Shown piece after piece: positions 24,158 through 33,178 of a DNA stretch of 43,474 bases. This DNA is from a virus. The notes below the pieces were generated by a model. The model had not been told where the DNA came from. It searched no databases and saw only the letters and a program-made list of their open reading frames with translations. Numbering within the stretch: position 1 is the first letter of the stretch; every line of letters begins with the position of its first letter. The stretch is taken from positions 1 through 43,474 of IMG/VR virus record IMGVR_UViG_3300034198_009761, one strand, 5' to 3'. Position numbers and translations under genes: made by a program.

Positions 24158-27100
24158 CAGAAACTAGTCTCCTTCGCGGCACTACCAGGCGACACCAAAC
24201 GAGCATGCGCCACCTTCTTACGCAACTCATCCACCATCTTATTCGGATCATTCGCCTTCACACTGATATTGCCAGTGAACTGAGTCCGATTGTCATAGTG
24301 ATACGTGTTGTTATTCGTCACCGGAGAAGAATAATGAGCCGTCCGCGCCGCATGAATCTCACCACTCGGAACACTACGAAGCATCGGCTTCTTACCCTTA
24401 GACTTCGACCCGCCACCAAGCTTCTTACGCAAATCAGCAGTAGCAACGTGATGATTCTTCTCAAGGCTTTTCTTCTTACGCTCAGCCTCAAGCTGCTTCA
24501 ACATCGCGTCCATCTTCTTCTTAGCATCCGCGCGCTCACGCTCAATCTGCTCCTTTGCGCGCTTAGCATCCGAAGCCATCTGATCCTTCATGCGCTTAAA
24601 ATCATCCTCCATCCGCAGCTGCTTCCGGCGTTCATCAGCAGACGGAGCACCAGCCGCGGGACCCATCAAACGCGCAATCGTATCCGCCATGAAACTACTA
24701 CCCGTAGAGTTCAGCGGAATAACAGCCTCAGGACCGGCCTCACCAATAATCGCCTCTTGAGCGCCCAACGCAATAACACCTTGGGCGTGACGGCCACGAT
24801 CAGCAGGAGGAGGCGCAGGAGGAGTAGGCTTGTTGTCCTGCCCGCGCTGATTACCGCCGTGCTCCCCGCCTCCAGCATCACTCGGAGACTTGCCACTAAA
24901 AATGTCAGAAGACAAACCATACGGAGACAAATACGTATCAAGGAACGACTTCAAATCACCAGAAGCAGAAGACCAAATCGTTCGCAGATTCTCCGAAAAC
25001 TTCCCACGAATCGACAAAGGCATAGCCGCAATAGAGTTAGTGAACTGCTTCACGACACCCTCAACACCGCCACCAACCTCGTCACCCATACGAACCAAAT
25101 CTTCCTGCGCCCGAGTACGCGACTTCTTAAGATCCTCGTCCATCTGAGTCAACGTCAACAAATACTGACGCTTCGCGCGCGCCAAAGTCTTCTTATAGTC
25201 AGTCTCGCCACGCGCCATTGACTTCACGAAATCAGTAAAACTACGGCCCATAGACTTCTGAAAATCAGTAGCACCACGCGCAAGAGACTTCTGAAAATCA
25301 ACAGCGCCATCACGCATCGACGTAGCAAAATCAGCACGAGCATTCTTCTGAGACGTAGCAAAATCCGCACTAGAATCTTTCAAGCCCTGCTGAAAATCCT
25401 CAGTCATGTGACGGAAATCTTTACCCTGCTCAACAAGACCCTGAGTCGCATCCGCACGCTGAGTCGCAGCGCCATTCAATCCAGCAACAACCGAAGGATC
25501 ACTCTGAGCGTCCTGCAAAATACGCTCCAGCTGCTGCGCGTTACTCGCATCAGACAACTTCAACTGGTCGATAACAGCCTGACTCAAACCAAGCTTCTTT
25601 GCCTTCGCAATATTCTCAGTTTGTTTCAAAAGAGCAGCATTCTGCTCCTTCAAGTTCGTCAACAGTGACCGCGCATCCCACACCTGCTGCGCCTGAATCC
25701 GCTTATACGGGTCATAAATGGAAGCCGCCTGATCTTCCATCATCCGACGAACACTCTTGTTGAAATCACGGATAGAACGAAGCCGCTGCTTATTGAACTC
25801 TTCTTGGCTGCGAGCCGCGTTCTTATTAAAGTCACGCTCAGCACGTTCACGCGACGTACGATTATCTTCCTCCGCGCGAGCAACACCCAGATTGTAGTCA
25901 TCAGTAGCACGCTTCTTAGACGTGTTGAAATCTTCCGACGCACGCGCGCGACCCAGCGTGTAATCCTCTTTAGCGTCACTCTTAGACGTATTAAAGCTTT
26001 GAGCCATACGCCGTTTGTTAGTGGCAACGTCCTCATCGGAACGCTTCAACTGCAAATTCAAATCCTTGTAGGCTTGAACAAACGCCCGCATAAAAGAAAG
26101 ACGCTCGCCAAACGCAGCCTGCTCACCAGCAATAGTCTTCTGCCGGTCCTGCTCATCCGCCTGCGTATCGTAAGGGCCCTGCGCTTGCGCCTGACGGCCC
26201 GCCAACATCGCGGCACCCGTGCGCTGACTCATCGTCTGCGCGCTCTGCTGAACCTGCTGAGTGCTCTGCAAACCCGCAATAGCAGTATTAATCGCCGTAC
26301 GACGCAAAGACGTCATAGACTCACCACTACGCTGCGCCTGCAACGCAAGAATCCCCTGATTCACGTCACCAGAACGACTAACAGCACTCTGCGCAAGCGA
26401 CGTACCCGCTACCTGCAAATTCTTAGGAGTCGCATCCTTCAAATAAGTAGCAACAGCAGAAGCACCATAAGACGCCCGACCGCCCGTCCGCGCCGCCCGA
26501 CCAACACCATACAAAGACTCAACAAGGTCACCACCACTTTTAGTGATGCCCTTCGTGATCTTATCGAACTGGTCCTGCAATTTTTGAGCAGACTTCTCCG
26601 CTTCGGGCGTACTAGCTATCTTGAAATAGTCCGGCTTATCAAGGTCATAAGGCTTGATACCGGGGCCTTGCGGTGTCAACGCAGTAAACGCCTTCGACAA
26701 AGGACTTTCCTTGTTTTGACGCATCAACGCGCCAAAATCTTTACTATCAAAATTGACATCACGCGAGTCAACACCAAGCTGGCGACCAAGAATGTCTTGA
26801 GCGGCTTGCCGACCCTTATCGTCAGGTTTTAGTGCGGCAGCCTTGTCGTAAACTTTCTTCAAATCAGAAAGCTGCGACAGCGTACCAGCGCCCTCACCAT
26901 ACTGATCAGATTTCGTTACAGAGTTACGGGTAATCGTAGCTTGAATACCAGCAATAATGTCTTCAGTGCCCTGCGTAGCGGTTGCTCGCATACCGTATTT
27001 TTGGACACCTACAGTATCTTCTCCTCCCATCCTTTCTTTTATAAATTCGCCTAAAGCGCCAAAATTTCCGTCCTTAACGTCGCTAACCATCTTGCCAGCG

Positions 27101-29484
27101 CCCTGAAAGCCAGAAAAGTTAGGCATATTGCTGTACGTATCTCCAGCAGCGCCGACAGCGTCGCCAATAACTCCGTCAGGGTTTTTTAAGCCGTCTTTCA
27201 GGAGACGCAAAACTTCGTCAACAGTCGTGCCAGGACTTTGAAACTTTGAATCAGTAGCAATCTGATTCGTCACATCCATACCAACGCGAGCAATAGCCTC
27301 AGGAGCCGCGTTCGGACCAAGCATCAACTGAGCTTGCGTCGCAATACTTTTAGCGTCAGTAGAATTAGCAGTAAAAGCACGTGTGTAGCCAGGAGACGCC
27401 GCGTTTTCACGCTCCGCAGCCGTCATCTCAAACGCATCTTTAAGAGTCTTATTACCAGTTTGAATCTCTTTAGTCGTCTTCGTTAACGCCTCACTAAAAG
27501 TAACCAGACCTTTGCTTGTCAGGTCAGCCGCAGCAGCAAACTCGTTAAACTTCCCATACGCATCTTTAGAAGCGTCCAAACCAGTGTTGATACGGTCCGT
27601 GGACTGGTTACCTTGATCGTTTAAGTAACTTGCGCCAGCAAGAGCGCCACCAATAAGCGCCATCTGACCAAGACCACCAAGCCCACCAGGGAACTTACTA
27701 GCAGCAGCGCCGCCCACAGCCAAACCAGCTTTTGCAGTTGCCTGAGCCGTCAAAAGACTAGCTCTCGTAACAGCTTTTGCAAACTGCATCGTCGAACCCT
27801 CAGCAGTCAAAAACGCTTTAGACGCAGACGCTGTCGTTGTCGTAAGATTCGCAACCGCAGTCTTAAAATTAAGCGCAGACGCATCTGCCTTAAACTGCGT
27901 GCCAACACCAGTCATACCAGCACGGAAAGCCTGACCAGCGGTAGACGTAGGCGAAGACTGACCCATCGCATTAGAAATAGACGATGACTGAACATTTGTC
28001 GCCGTCGTCGCCGAGTTCATTACACCGCGAAAAGTTGTCTTAGCTATCTGACGCAAACTAGGACGCTTCGGGGCAGGCGGTTTCGTCACGCCCATAAACC
28101 CAGCCGCCTTACCCAAACTACCCGCAACACCGCCAACATTTGAAGTGCCAGTCGCGTTCATTTGGGTAGCGCTATTCATGAAGTTACCGCCAAAGTTTTT
28201 CAACCCGCGGTACGCCATAAGGCCAAGAGCGCCAGTAGACGCCATACCAAACGCGTTCATGCCAAGACCAGCAGCCGTCGACACAACAGGCGCAATCTTC
28301 CCAGCAGTCTGAGCTTGGCTGCTTTCAGCCAACTTCGCCACCCCACCAGCAGCAGCGTTAGCGCCCTCCAAAACCTTACCCAGCCAGTCCAAATACGGCT
28401 TACCCGCAGACGCCACCGTCTGACTCAACGTCTCACCAAGAATCTTCGCCTGCGCATTCACACCGCTCATAGCAGACTCAGCGCCCTTAGCAGTAGACCC
28501 CCCAGAAAACTCCTTAGACGACGACTCCACCACATCACGCAAATTGCCCTGACTCGAAATCGCACGCAAAGAACGAACCGTACGCGTCGAATCAAAACCC
28601 AAACCCTCAAGAGAACGCTGCAACTCAGGCGAATTCTTCTTAATCGCCTCAGTAAACCGAAGCAACACCTCAGTCGGATCCTGCTTAAACATGTCCTTCA
28701 ACGAAGCCGAAGAAACACCCAAAACACTCGCATACTCCTTCAATTCAGGAGTACCATCACGCACCGAACGCTGCATATCCAACAACACCTTGTTGAACGC
28801 GTTAGCGCCCGCATACCCATCCTCACCCAAACGCGCAGCAGCAGCAGACAAACCCATCACAGCCGTCTGCGACATCCCCACGCTTGAGGCAACCGGAGCA
28901 AGAGCCTTTGCAAACGAAAGCGTCCCCTCAACAGAAGCACCAAACTTCTTAGAAACACCCGTTAGCGAATCACCAAACTTCTCCAACGAAGACTCAGAAT
29001 TACCAAACACACGACCCAGTGACAGCAACTCTTTACCCAAAGCAGCGCCATCAACACCGTTCGCCTTACCAAGATTAGCGAACGCCTTACCCAGTTTGGC
29101 AATCGACTCCTCAGCCGTCACACCCGAAGACTGCAACGTCTGAACAATACGAACAGCCTCCCCCATACCCCCAGGGATAGACCGAGCCAACTTCAACGTC
29201 GTATTTTCAAGCTTCTGAAAATTCTGGCCCGTTACAGCAGCCGTCGCCGCAATCCCCGACATTGCCTCCTGATACGCGGCAGCCTGAGCAACAGCAACCT
29301 TATTAGCACCAGTCAACGCAGTCGTACGAGACACCAAAGCCAACGTCACCACATTCAGTCGACCAATCTGGCCAACCAAACCATCAGTAACCTTCGCAGC
29401 CTCCGTCGACTGCTGAATCATTTGACTCAACGAAGCGCCAAGGTTACCCCCAGCATTAAAATCAATAGTGACCTGCTCATTCAT
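24157..29484 (-). CDS. tail tape measure protein
   Basis: The 1775-residue product is the longest gene in the window and follows the tail chaperones. The N-terminus resembles the TP901-type tape measure core (a MSGIAATAAVTGQNFQKLEN region). Several hydrophobic helices lie between about 380 and 630. Two blocks of 11-residue coiled-coil repeats follow (25735-26007 and 25080-25407). The hallmark IIGEAGPEAVIPL is near residue 1580. A Lys/Arg-rich helical C-terminus ends the protein. At about 0.15 nm per residue the tail would be roughly 265 nm long (inference). The start has GGATCC-type SD just upstream and overlaps the chaperone frame. Confidence 0.92.
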   Translation of the reverse strand: MNEQVTIDFNAGGNLGASLSQMIQQSTEAAKVTDGLVGQIGRLNVVTLALVSRTTALTGANKVAVAQAAAYQEAMSGIAATAAVTGQNFQKLENTTLKLARSIPGGMGEAVRIVQTLQSSGVTAEESIAKLGKAFANLGKANGVDGAALGKELLSLGRVFGNSESSLEKFGDSLTGVSKKFGASVEGTLSFAKALAPVASSVGMSQTAVMGLSAAAARLGEDGYAGANAFNKVLLDMQRSVRDGTPELKEYASVLGVSSASLKDMFKQDPTEVLLRFTEAIKKNSPELQRSLEGLGFDSTRTVRSLRAISSQGNLRDVVESSSKEFSGGSTAKGAESAMSGVNAQAKILGETLSQTVASAGKPYLDWLGKVLEGANAAAGGVAKLAESSQAQTAGKIAPVVSTAAGLGMNAFGMASTGALGLMAYRGLKNFGGNFMNSATQMNATGTSNVGGVAGSLGKAAGFMGVTKPPAPKRPSLRQIAKTTFRGVMNSATTATNVQSSSISNAMGQSSPTSTAGQAFRAGMTGVGTQFKADASALNFKTAVANLTTTTASASKAFLTAEGSTMQFAKAVTRASLLTAQATAKAGLAVGGAAASKFPGGLGGLGQMALIGGALAGASYLNDQGNQSTDRINTGLDASKDAYGKFNEFAAAADLTSKGLVTFSEALTKTTKEIQTGNKTLKDAFEMTAAERENAASPGYTRAFTANSTDAKSIATQAQLMLGPNAAPEAIARVGMDVTNQIATDSKFQSPGTTVDEVLRLLKDGLKNPDGVIGDAVGAAGDTYSNMPNFSGFQGAGKMVSDVKDGNFGALGEFIKERMGGEDTVGVQKYGMRATATQGTEDIIAGIQATITRNSVTKSDQYGEGAGTLSQLSDLKKVYDKAAALKPDDKGRQAAQDILGRQLGVDSRDVNFDSKDFGALMRQNKESPLSKAFTALTPQGPGIKPYDLDKPDYFKIASTPEAEKSAQKLQDQFDKITKGITKSGGDLVESLYGVGRAARTGGRASYGASAVATYLKDATPKNLQVAGTSLAQSAVSRSGDVNQGILALQAQRSGESMTSLRRTAINTAIAGLQSTQQVQQSAQTMSQRTGAAMLAGRQAQAQGPYDTQADEQDRQKTIAGEQAAFGERLSFMRAFVQAYKDLNLQLKRSDEDVATNKRRMAQSFNTSKSDAKEDYTLGRARASEDFNTSKKRATDDYNLGVARAEEDNRTSRERAERDFNKNAARSQEEFNKQRLRSIRDFNKSVRRMMEDQAASIYDPYKRIQAQQVWDARSLLTNLKEQNAALLKQTENIAKAKKLGLSQAVIDQLKLSDASNAQQLERILQDAQSDPSVVAGLNGAATQRADATQGLVEQGKDFRHMTEDFQQGLKDSSADFATSQKNARADFATSMRDGAVDFQKSLARGATDFQKSMGRSFTDFVKSMARGETDYKKTLARAKRQYLLTLTQMDEDLKKSRTRAQEDLVRMGDEVGGGVEGVVKQFTNSIAAMPLSIRGKFSENLRTIWSSASGDLKSFLDTYLSPYGLSSDIFSGKSPSDAGGGEHGGNQRGQDNKPTPPAPPPADRGRHAQGVIALGAQEAIIGEAGPEAVIPLNSTGSSFMADTIARLMGPAAGAPSADERRKQLRMEDDFKRMKDQMASDAKRAKEQIERERADAKKKMDAMLKQLEAERKKKSLEKNHHVATADLRKKLGGGSKSKGKKPMLRSVPSGEIHAARTAHYSSPVTNNNTYHYDNRTQFTGNISVKANDPNKMVDELRKKVAHARLVSPGSAAKETSF
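25080..25407 (-). repeat. hendecad repeat block 2 in tape measure
   Basis: About ten consecutive 11-residue units start at MTEDFQQGLKD. Each has Asp-Phe or Asp-Tyr at positions 4-5 and Lys-Ser or Thr-Ser around positions 7-8 (for example GATDFQKSMGR, SFTDFVKSMAR). Eleven-residue spacing fits a nearly straight or right-handed coiled coil. Confidence 0.8.
25735..26007 (-). repeat. hendecad repeat block 1 in tape measure
   Basis: Eight or nine consecutive 11-residue units run from MAQSFNTSKSD to MMEDQ (for example ASEDFNTSKKR, ATDDYNLGVAR, AERDFNKNAAR). The DNA units are 33 bp and clearly diverged. This block and block 2 are separated by about 110 residues of ordinary helical sequence. Confidence 0.8.
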
Positions 29485-29836
29485 CAGGATCCACCATCAC
29501 AAACGACGCAGAATTCCGGCGAGCCTGGGCCACACGAGCAGGAACCAACACCACCGTCGCCCCCGGAGTCGCAGGAACATCCTCCTGCGCAGCGTCCTTC
29601 ACCAAACACCCGAAACACTGATTCACCGCGGCCTCGTACGCGCCCCGATCCGCCTCCCACTCCCACGAAGACGTCCCGCACATTTGACACCGGCCAGCCG
29701 ACTCGAGCAGATGCGCCGTCAACTTCGCCCTGTCCTCCGCAGACCACGAAAGCAGAGCGGAGTGTGGCATGCCATGATCCGAACACCATGCCACCTCCAT
29801 CGCAAACGTCGGATCGTACCTTAGTCGGCGAACGTG
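29477..29836 (-). CDS. tail assembly chaperone, frameshift-encoded second part
   Basis: This is the -1 frame that continues the first chaperone. From the slip site it reads HVRRLRYDPTFAMEVAWCSD without a stop. An internal ATG at 29800 would give 107 residues alone but has no ribosome site. The domain has Cys-xx-Cys pairs (RCQMCGT and CFGCL) and an HGMPHSALLSW motif found in the T part of actinophage tail chaperones. By analogy with lambda gpG/gpGT, the fusion binds the tape measure and recruits tail tube subunits. The frame ends 8 bases inside the tape measure start. Confidence 0.8.
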   Translation of the reverse strand, partial: HVRRLRYDPTFAMEVAWCSDHGMPHSALLSWSAEDRAKLTAHLLESAGRCQMCGTSSWEWEADRGAYEAAVNQCFGCLVKDAAQEDVPATPGATVVLVPARVAQARRNSASFVMVDPDE

Positions 29837-30210
29837 AAAGGGACATCAAGTCCCTTAGCACACAAATTCACACACGCCATAAACAAGTCACGCAACTCAC
29901 CGCGACTCCACTCATTACCATTCCAAATCTGACCAGCCTGCTCCTCAGAAATAACAGGCTCAGACACCACAGCAGCAATAATCGCAGGAGCAAACGTCTC
30001 AGCGTTATACCCCGAACCATCCACCGCCTGCTCCTTCGTCGGAGGATGATCAGCAAGCAGCTTGTCATACGCCGAAGCCGAAATAGCCTGCAACTTCAAC
30101 AGCAACTCAACATCGCCCTTCTCACCCGGGACCGTAATCACAATCTCCTGGCGGCGAGCAGGCTTCGAAAGCAAATCCTCAATAGTTGCGGACCGACGAC
30201 GAGCAGCCAT
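29821..30210 (-). CDS. tail assembly chaperone, first part (gpG-like)
   Basis: The product is 129 residues from the ATG at 30210, which has an ideal AAGGAG six bases upstream. A longer in-frame start at 30261 lacks one. The protein is helical and charged: an N-terminal basic segment (MAARRRSATIEDLL), a beta pair (EIVITVPGEKGDVELLLKL), then helices ending in FMACVNLCAKGLD. It lies between the major tail protein and the tape measure, the invariant place for G-type chaperones. Six codons before its stop is a -1 slip site giving the longer chaperone. Confidence 0.85.
   Translation of the reverse strand: MAARRRSATIEDLLSKPARRQEIVITVPGEKGDVELLLKLQAISASAYDKLLADHPPTKEQAVDGSGYNAETFAPAIIAAVVSEPVISEEQAGQIWNGNEWSRGELRDLFMACVNLCAKGLDVPFTFAD
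29836..29842 (-). promoter_or_regulatory. -1 programmed frameshift heptamer in tail chaperone
   Basis: In minus-strand reading the chaperone frame is GTC CCT TTC, giving C CCT TTC, a perfect X-XXY-YYZ slippery heptamer. The -1 frame is closed by TGA two codons before it and open after it through the second chaperone domain. The zero frame stops four codons after the heptamer. No long stem-loop is obvious right after it. Confidence 0.8.
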
Positions 30211-30235
30211 CAAAAACTCCTTGATAGATATGGAT

Positions 30236-30266
30236 AGGGCGTGCAGACGGTATGTCCACACGCCCT
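30236..30266 (-). promoter_or_regulatory. stem-loop between major tail protein and chaperone
   Basis: A perfect 8-base-pair GC-rich stem (30236-30243 with 30259-30266) with a 15-base loop lies downstream of the major tail protein gene and upstream of the chaperone ribosome site. No T-run follows on the minus strand, so it is not a classic terminator. It may protect the 3' end of the tail-tube message or lower chaperone expression. Confidence 0.4.
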
Positions 30267-30316
30267 ACCATACTAGATCAAACCATTGAACAATGACCCA
30301 AAACGCTGAGTCACGA

Positions 30317-31360
30317 TCAGACAGTAACCGGACCAACAACAGCACGAGCACCCGAAGTACCAGCAGCGTTCACAGCCTCAACCGCGAAGTAGTACGCCTG
30401 ACCAGTAGTAAGACCAGACGAGATACGAGCAGTCGTACCGGAAACAGTGACACTCGAAGTCAGTGCAGTGCTACCAAACACGATCGTTCCAGAAACAGCA
30501 CTCGCGTTAGCAACCGACAAAGTCACCGTCAGAGCAGGGCTAGTACCTGAAATTGCAGTAACCACAGCGTTAGTACCAATACCAGTACCCGAAACAATCT
30601 GACCAACCGCAATCGTTCCCGAAGCGATAGCCGAAGTCAGGATCGTAGACTGGCCCGAAGTACCCGTCGCAGTTGCCGAAGCACCCGAAGCGACCTGCGC
30701 AGCAGCACCACCAGCAGTGGTCTGGTAAACCTTGTACGGCGTAGTCGCATTGAGCCCACCAGCTCCAAGGAACGCAGGAGCAGTCCAGTCCAGAATCGCA
30801 ATACCGTTGGCTTCCTTGTAAGCGTTACCAAGAAGAATCAGCGACGGAACACCAGCGACCGAAACAACGCCAGCGTTCTCAACAGGCACGTCAAGAGCAC
30901 CCATCACGTCAAAAGTCTGAACAGTGTTCGACGTCATCGCAGACGCCTTACGCTGCGCCACAGTAATCGGCCAAACCTCAACCGTTTGACCAGCAGCAGG
31001 CGACTTATCCGCGTTAGTGCCACCAAAACGAGAAATCAGGAAATACCCGATAGTTCCCTTCGACATGGCATTCCACGCAGTATCGGCAGTGTTATCGCGG
31101 TAGAACGTAGCCGAAAGAGTACCCTGAGTGGTACCAATAATCTGACGTTCAAACAGTGAATCCAAAGCAGGAGTCGGAATCATGTTACCGGCCTGCGACG
31201 CGTCAATCTGCACCACAAACGGAGTAATGTTCGTCGCCGCAGCAAGCTCAGTGGAAGTAACAGACACACTGTTAGCATTAATGTTCGCCGCAGTATAACC
31301 CGCGGGCGCAACCGTAGTGAACCCAATGTACGAGTTCTGGTTCGGAATGATCTTAGGCAT
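30317..31360 (-). CDS. major tail (tube) protein with Ig/FN3-like C-terminus
   Basis: The product has 347 residues. The ATG at 31360 has AGGAGG four bases away, one of the strongest sites here and consistent with high expression. Residues 1-195 are the tube domain (ISRFGGTNADKS and AGQTVEVWPITVAQRKAS are typical tail-tube segments). From about 196 an FN3/Ig-like domain begins and ends in AYYFAVEAVNAAGTSG. This domain is split at residues 229-297 by a small beta module almost matching one in the major capsid protein. It lies between the tail terminator and chaperone genes. Confidence 0.88.
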   Translation of the reverse strand: MPKIIPNQNSYIGFTTVAPAGYTAANINANSVSVTSTELAAATNITPFVVQIDASQAGNMIPTPALDSLFERQIIGTTQGTLSATFYRDNTADTAWNAMSKGTIGYFLISRFGGTNADKSPAAGQTVEVWPITVAQRKASAMTSNTVQTFDVMGALDVPVENAGVVSVAGVPSLILLGNAYKEANGIAILDWTAPAFLGAGGLNATTPYKVYQTTAGGAAAQVASGASATATGTSGQSTILTSAIASGTIAVGQIVSGTGIGTNAVVTAISGTSPALTVTLSVANASAVSGTIVFGSTALTSSVTVSGTTARISSGLTTGQAYYFAVEAVNAAGTSGARAVVGPVTV

Positions 31361-31383
31361 TTATCCTCCTGTAGAAACCTGTC

Positions 31384-31399
31384 CTACCAAGAATGGTAG
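31384..31399 (-). promoter_or_regulatory. stem-loop in major tail protein leader
   Basis: A 6-base-pair stem (31384-31389 with 31394-31399) around a tetraloop lies about 20 bases upstream of the AGGAGG site of the major tail protein gene. It may stabilise or mark the 5' end of a processed message. It is short and could be coincidental. Confidence 0.3.
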
Positions 31400-31418
31400 A
31401 CCCAACAAAGCGGCGCGT

Positions 31419-31877
31419 CTAGGAAGACAACACCAAAGAAAACGAATCAAACACTTGCCAAAATGGAGGCTCCGTCGCATCAACACGAGACGTCGGACCC
31501 AAACCACCCCACTGCAACCCAATCACCGAAAAAGAACCCACCGACTTCGGAACAAACCCCGCAATAGCCAGCCGAGACAAATTCGCCATCCAGTCACACT
31601 GCTTCCTCGAACCACCAAAAGACCGCAACGAAAACGAAGCATTCCAATCAGGATCAAACGAAGACAAATTCTGATACACAGGCGACACGCCAGCAGACGC
31701 AACCACCGCATACGGACGAAACACGCCCTGGCCTGGCTGACCCTCCAACCAGCCACCACCAGCAGGAGCAACACCATCACCAACAAGAGGCCGCGGCGTA
31801 GACACAACCAAAGACGCGATCCTTGCCGTCACATGCGACAACAACGAATCAGTCAACAAACCAACATCAAGAACCAT
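31419..31877 (-). CDS. tail terminator / tail completion protein
   Basis: The 152-residue product is the last gene before the major tail protein, the standard place of the tail terminator. N-terminal helices are followed by a beta-rich core with SFSLRSFGGSRKQCDWMANL, a segment resembling those seen in actinophage terminator proteins. The protein would cap the tail tube and join it to the head connector. The start overlaps the preceding connector gene by 11 bases. Assignment rests mainly on gene order, size and this core. Confidence 0.65.
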   Translation of the reverse strand: MVLDVGLLTDSLLSHVTARIASLVVSTPRPLVGDGVAPAGGGWLEGQPGQGVFRPYAVVASAGVSPVYQNLSSFDPDWNASFSLRSFGGSRKQCDWMANLSRLAIAGFVPKSVGSFSVIGLQWGGLGPTSRVDATEPPFWQVFDSFSLVLSS

Positions 31878-32145
31878 TAGCTACATTCCTTGCAGCCTTC
31901 ACGCCCTCATCCTCAAGACGAAACTTCACCTTCTCGCCAGCCTTCAACGCACCAAAACCCGACAAAGAAACAGTCACACCCGCAGGCTGACGCGTAATAC
32001 CCACACTCACCGTAGACGGCAACGCCTTAAACACCGCAGCAGTCGCAACCGTCTCCATCTGCTGACGGTACACACCCTCACGCGAAGCCACACGACGCAA
32101 AATAGACGAAACTTCACCCATACCAGCCACCACTACACCGCCCAC
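31867..32145 (-). CDS. small head-tail connector protein
   Basis: The product has 92 residues from a GTG at 32145, or 84 from the ATG at 32121, which has GGTGG upstream. It has an N-terminal helix and a beta-rich middle (VSVGITRQPAGVTVSLSGFG) ending in a Lys/Arg-rich segment. Position between the DUF6093-like gene and the tail terminator suggests an HK97 gp10-like connector piece. It is short for that family and not recognised with certainty. Confidence 0.55.
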   Translation of the reverse strand: MGGVVVAGMGEVSSILRRVASREGVYRQQMETVATAAVFKALPSTVSVGITRQPAGVTVSLSGFGALKAGEKVKFRLEDEGVKAARNVANGS

Positions 32146-32648
32146 TCAGCAGGAACATCCGAAGGCGAAGCACCATCAGACCGGACACGAACCTGCGTAT
32201 CCGTCCACCCAGCATAACGAGCCACACCCACAATTTGCAGACGCCGCGACGGAACCAACACCCCAGAAACCTCAACATCAACAATACGAAACAAACGACC
32301 CGTCAACAAAGGATCATTCGACGCATCAACACGCAACAAATCATTAATCTGCGGCTCAACCGGAACAGAATCAACCTCAACCGGAATAATCGCCACACCC
32401 GAAGAAAAAAACTGCACCTCATCACCCACCGTGTACGTCACAGGCCCAGTCGCATTACCCAACTCAGCACGCCCCGAATAGACAACAGTTCCACCAGCAG
32501 AATCCAACTCACCCACACTCGACAACGCGAGACCCGCAACAGAAGGCTTACGAGTAATCGTCACAGCAGAACCCATATTGCCCTCAGAGTTCGCTTGAGC
32601 AATAGCCTTCGCGGACTGCAACGCCCGCAACGCCACATTACTACTCAC
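32133..32648 (-). CDS. head-tail stopper-like protein (DUF6093-like)
   Basis: The product has 171 residues. The GTG start at 32648 overlaps the adaptor stop (GTGA). An N-terminal helix is followed by a beta-barrel-like domain including VTYTVGDEVQFFSSGVAIIP and LLTGRLFRIVDVEV, typical of DUF6093 and similar head-closure proteins of actinophages. It would form the ring below the portal adaptor. The small downstream gene overlaps it by 13 bases. Family recognition is by general resemblance and position. Confidence 0.6.
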   Translation of the reverse strand: MSSNVALRALQSAKAIAQANSEGNMGSAVTITRKPSVAGLALSSVGELDSAGGTVVYSGRAELGNATGPVTYTVGDEVQFFSSGVAIIPVEVDSVPVEPQINDLLRVDASNDPLLTGRLFRIVDVEVSGVLVPSRRLQIVGVARYAGWTDTQVRVRSDGASPSDVPAEWAV

Positions 32649-33115
32649 CGGTAACCAGTCTCCTCGTACGGAGAAACTAACCCATGTTCGCTACCATAAT
32701 TTTGAGCACCGGCCCAACGATTATCGTGAAAACCCACACCAAACGACAACGGCAAAATAGTGAAATCAGGATCCTGGGCCATCACACTCGAAAGATCCGG
32801 AGCCTCCATCGAATACAACGCCTTATACTGCTCACGCAAAGACGAAGCCAAATCATTGTAACGCTGTTGTAACGCACCCTGATCAACACTAACCCCACCA
32901 GAGTTCACATTCACCTGCGTCGCAAACGACGCCGCAATCACCTCAGCAGCAACCGCCGCCGTATACAAAGGCGAACCAAACGCATCAGCCCACTGCGTGA
33001 GAAGAAAATCAATCTCCTCATCCTGCAACAACGGACGAGCCTCATCAGTGTCCTGCACGTAAAAACGCACCTGGTCACGCTCAGAAGACGAAGGATCGCC
33101 GCTATAAGACCACAT
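32645..33115 (-). CDS. head-tail adaptor protein
   Basis: The product has 156 residues. The opening WSYSGDPSSSERDQVRFYVQ and the following LLQDEEIDFLL are characteristic of actinophage head-to-tail adaptors (HK97 gp6-like). These form a mostly helical ring attached to the portal, and helices dominate up to about residue 115. The C-terminal part is a Gly/Asp-rich tail that probably contacts the next ring. It is the first of four connector-type genes before the major tail protein. Confidence 0.75.
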   Translation of the reverse strand: MWSYSGDPSSSERDQVRFYVQDTDEARPLLQDEEIDFLLTQWADAFGSPLYTAAVAAEVIAASFATQVNVNSGGVSVDQGALQQRYNDLASSLREQYKALYSMEAPDLSSVMAQDPDFTILPLSFGVGFHDNRWAGAQNYGSEHGLVSPYEETGYR

Positions 33116-33178
33116 ACATACAGCCTAACGTCGAAACGACCCCAAACAAACTACCAGCTTAAGCAGCAAGCCTTGAAA

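Noticed and set aside
22808-24283. Plus-strand frame of 491 codons opposite the fibre gene.
   Set aside because: The translation is Arg/Ser/Thr-rich without domain character, and it arises because codon bias in the minus-strand gene removes stops. The same applies to the long plus-strand frames at 24205-25221, 25804-26832 and 34659-35849.
30236-30266. Rho-independent terminator after the major tail protein.
   Set aside because: No T-run follows on the minus strand, and essential chaperone and tape measure genes lie downstream. It is kept only as a stem-loop of unknown role.
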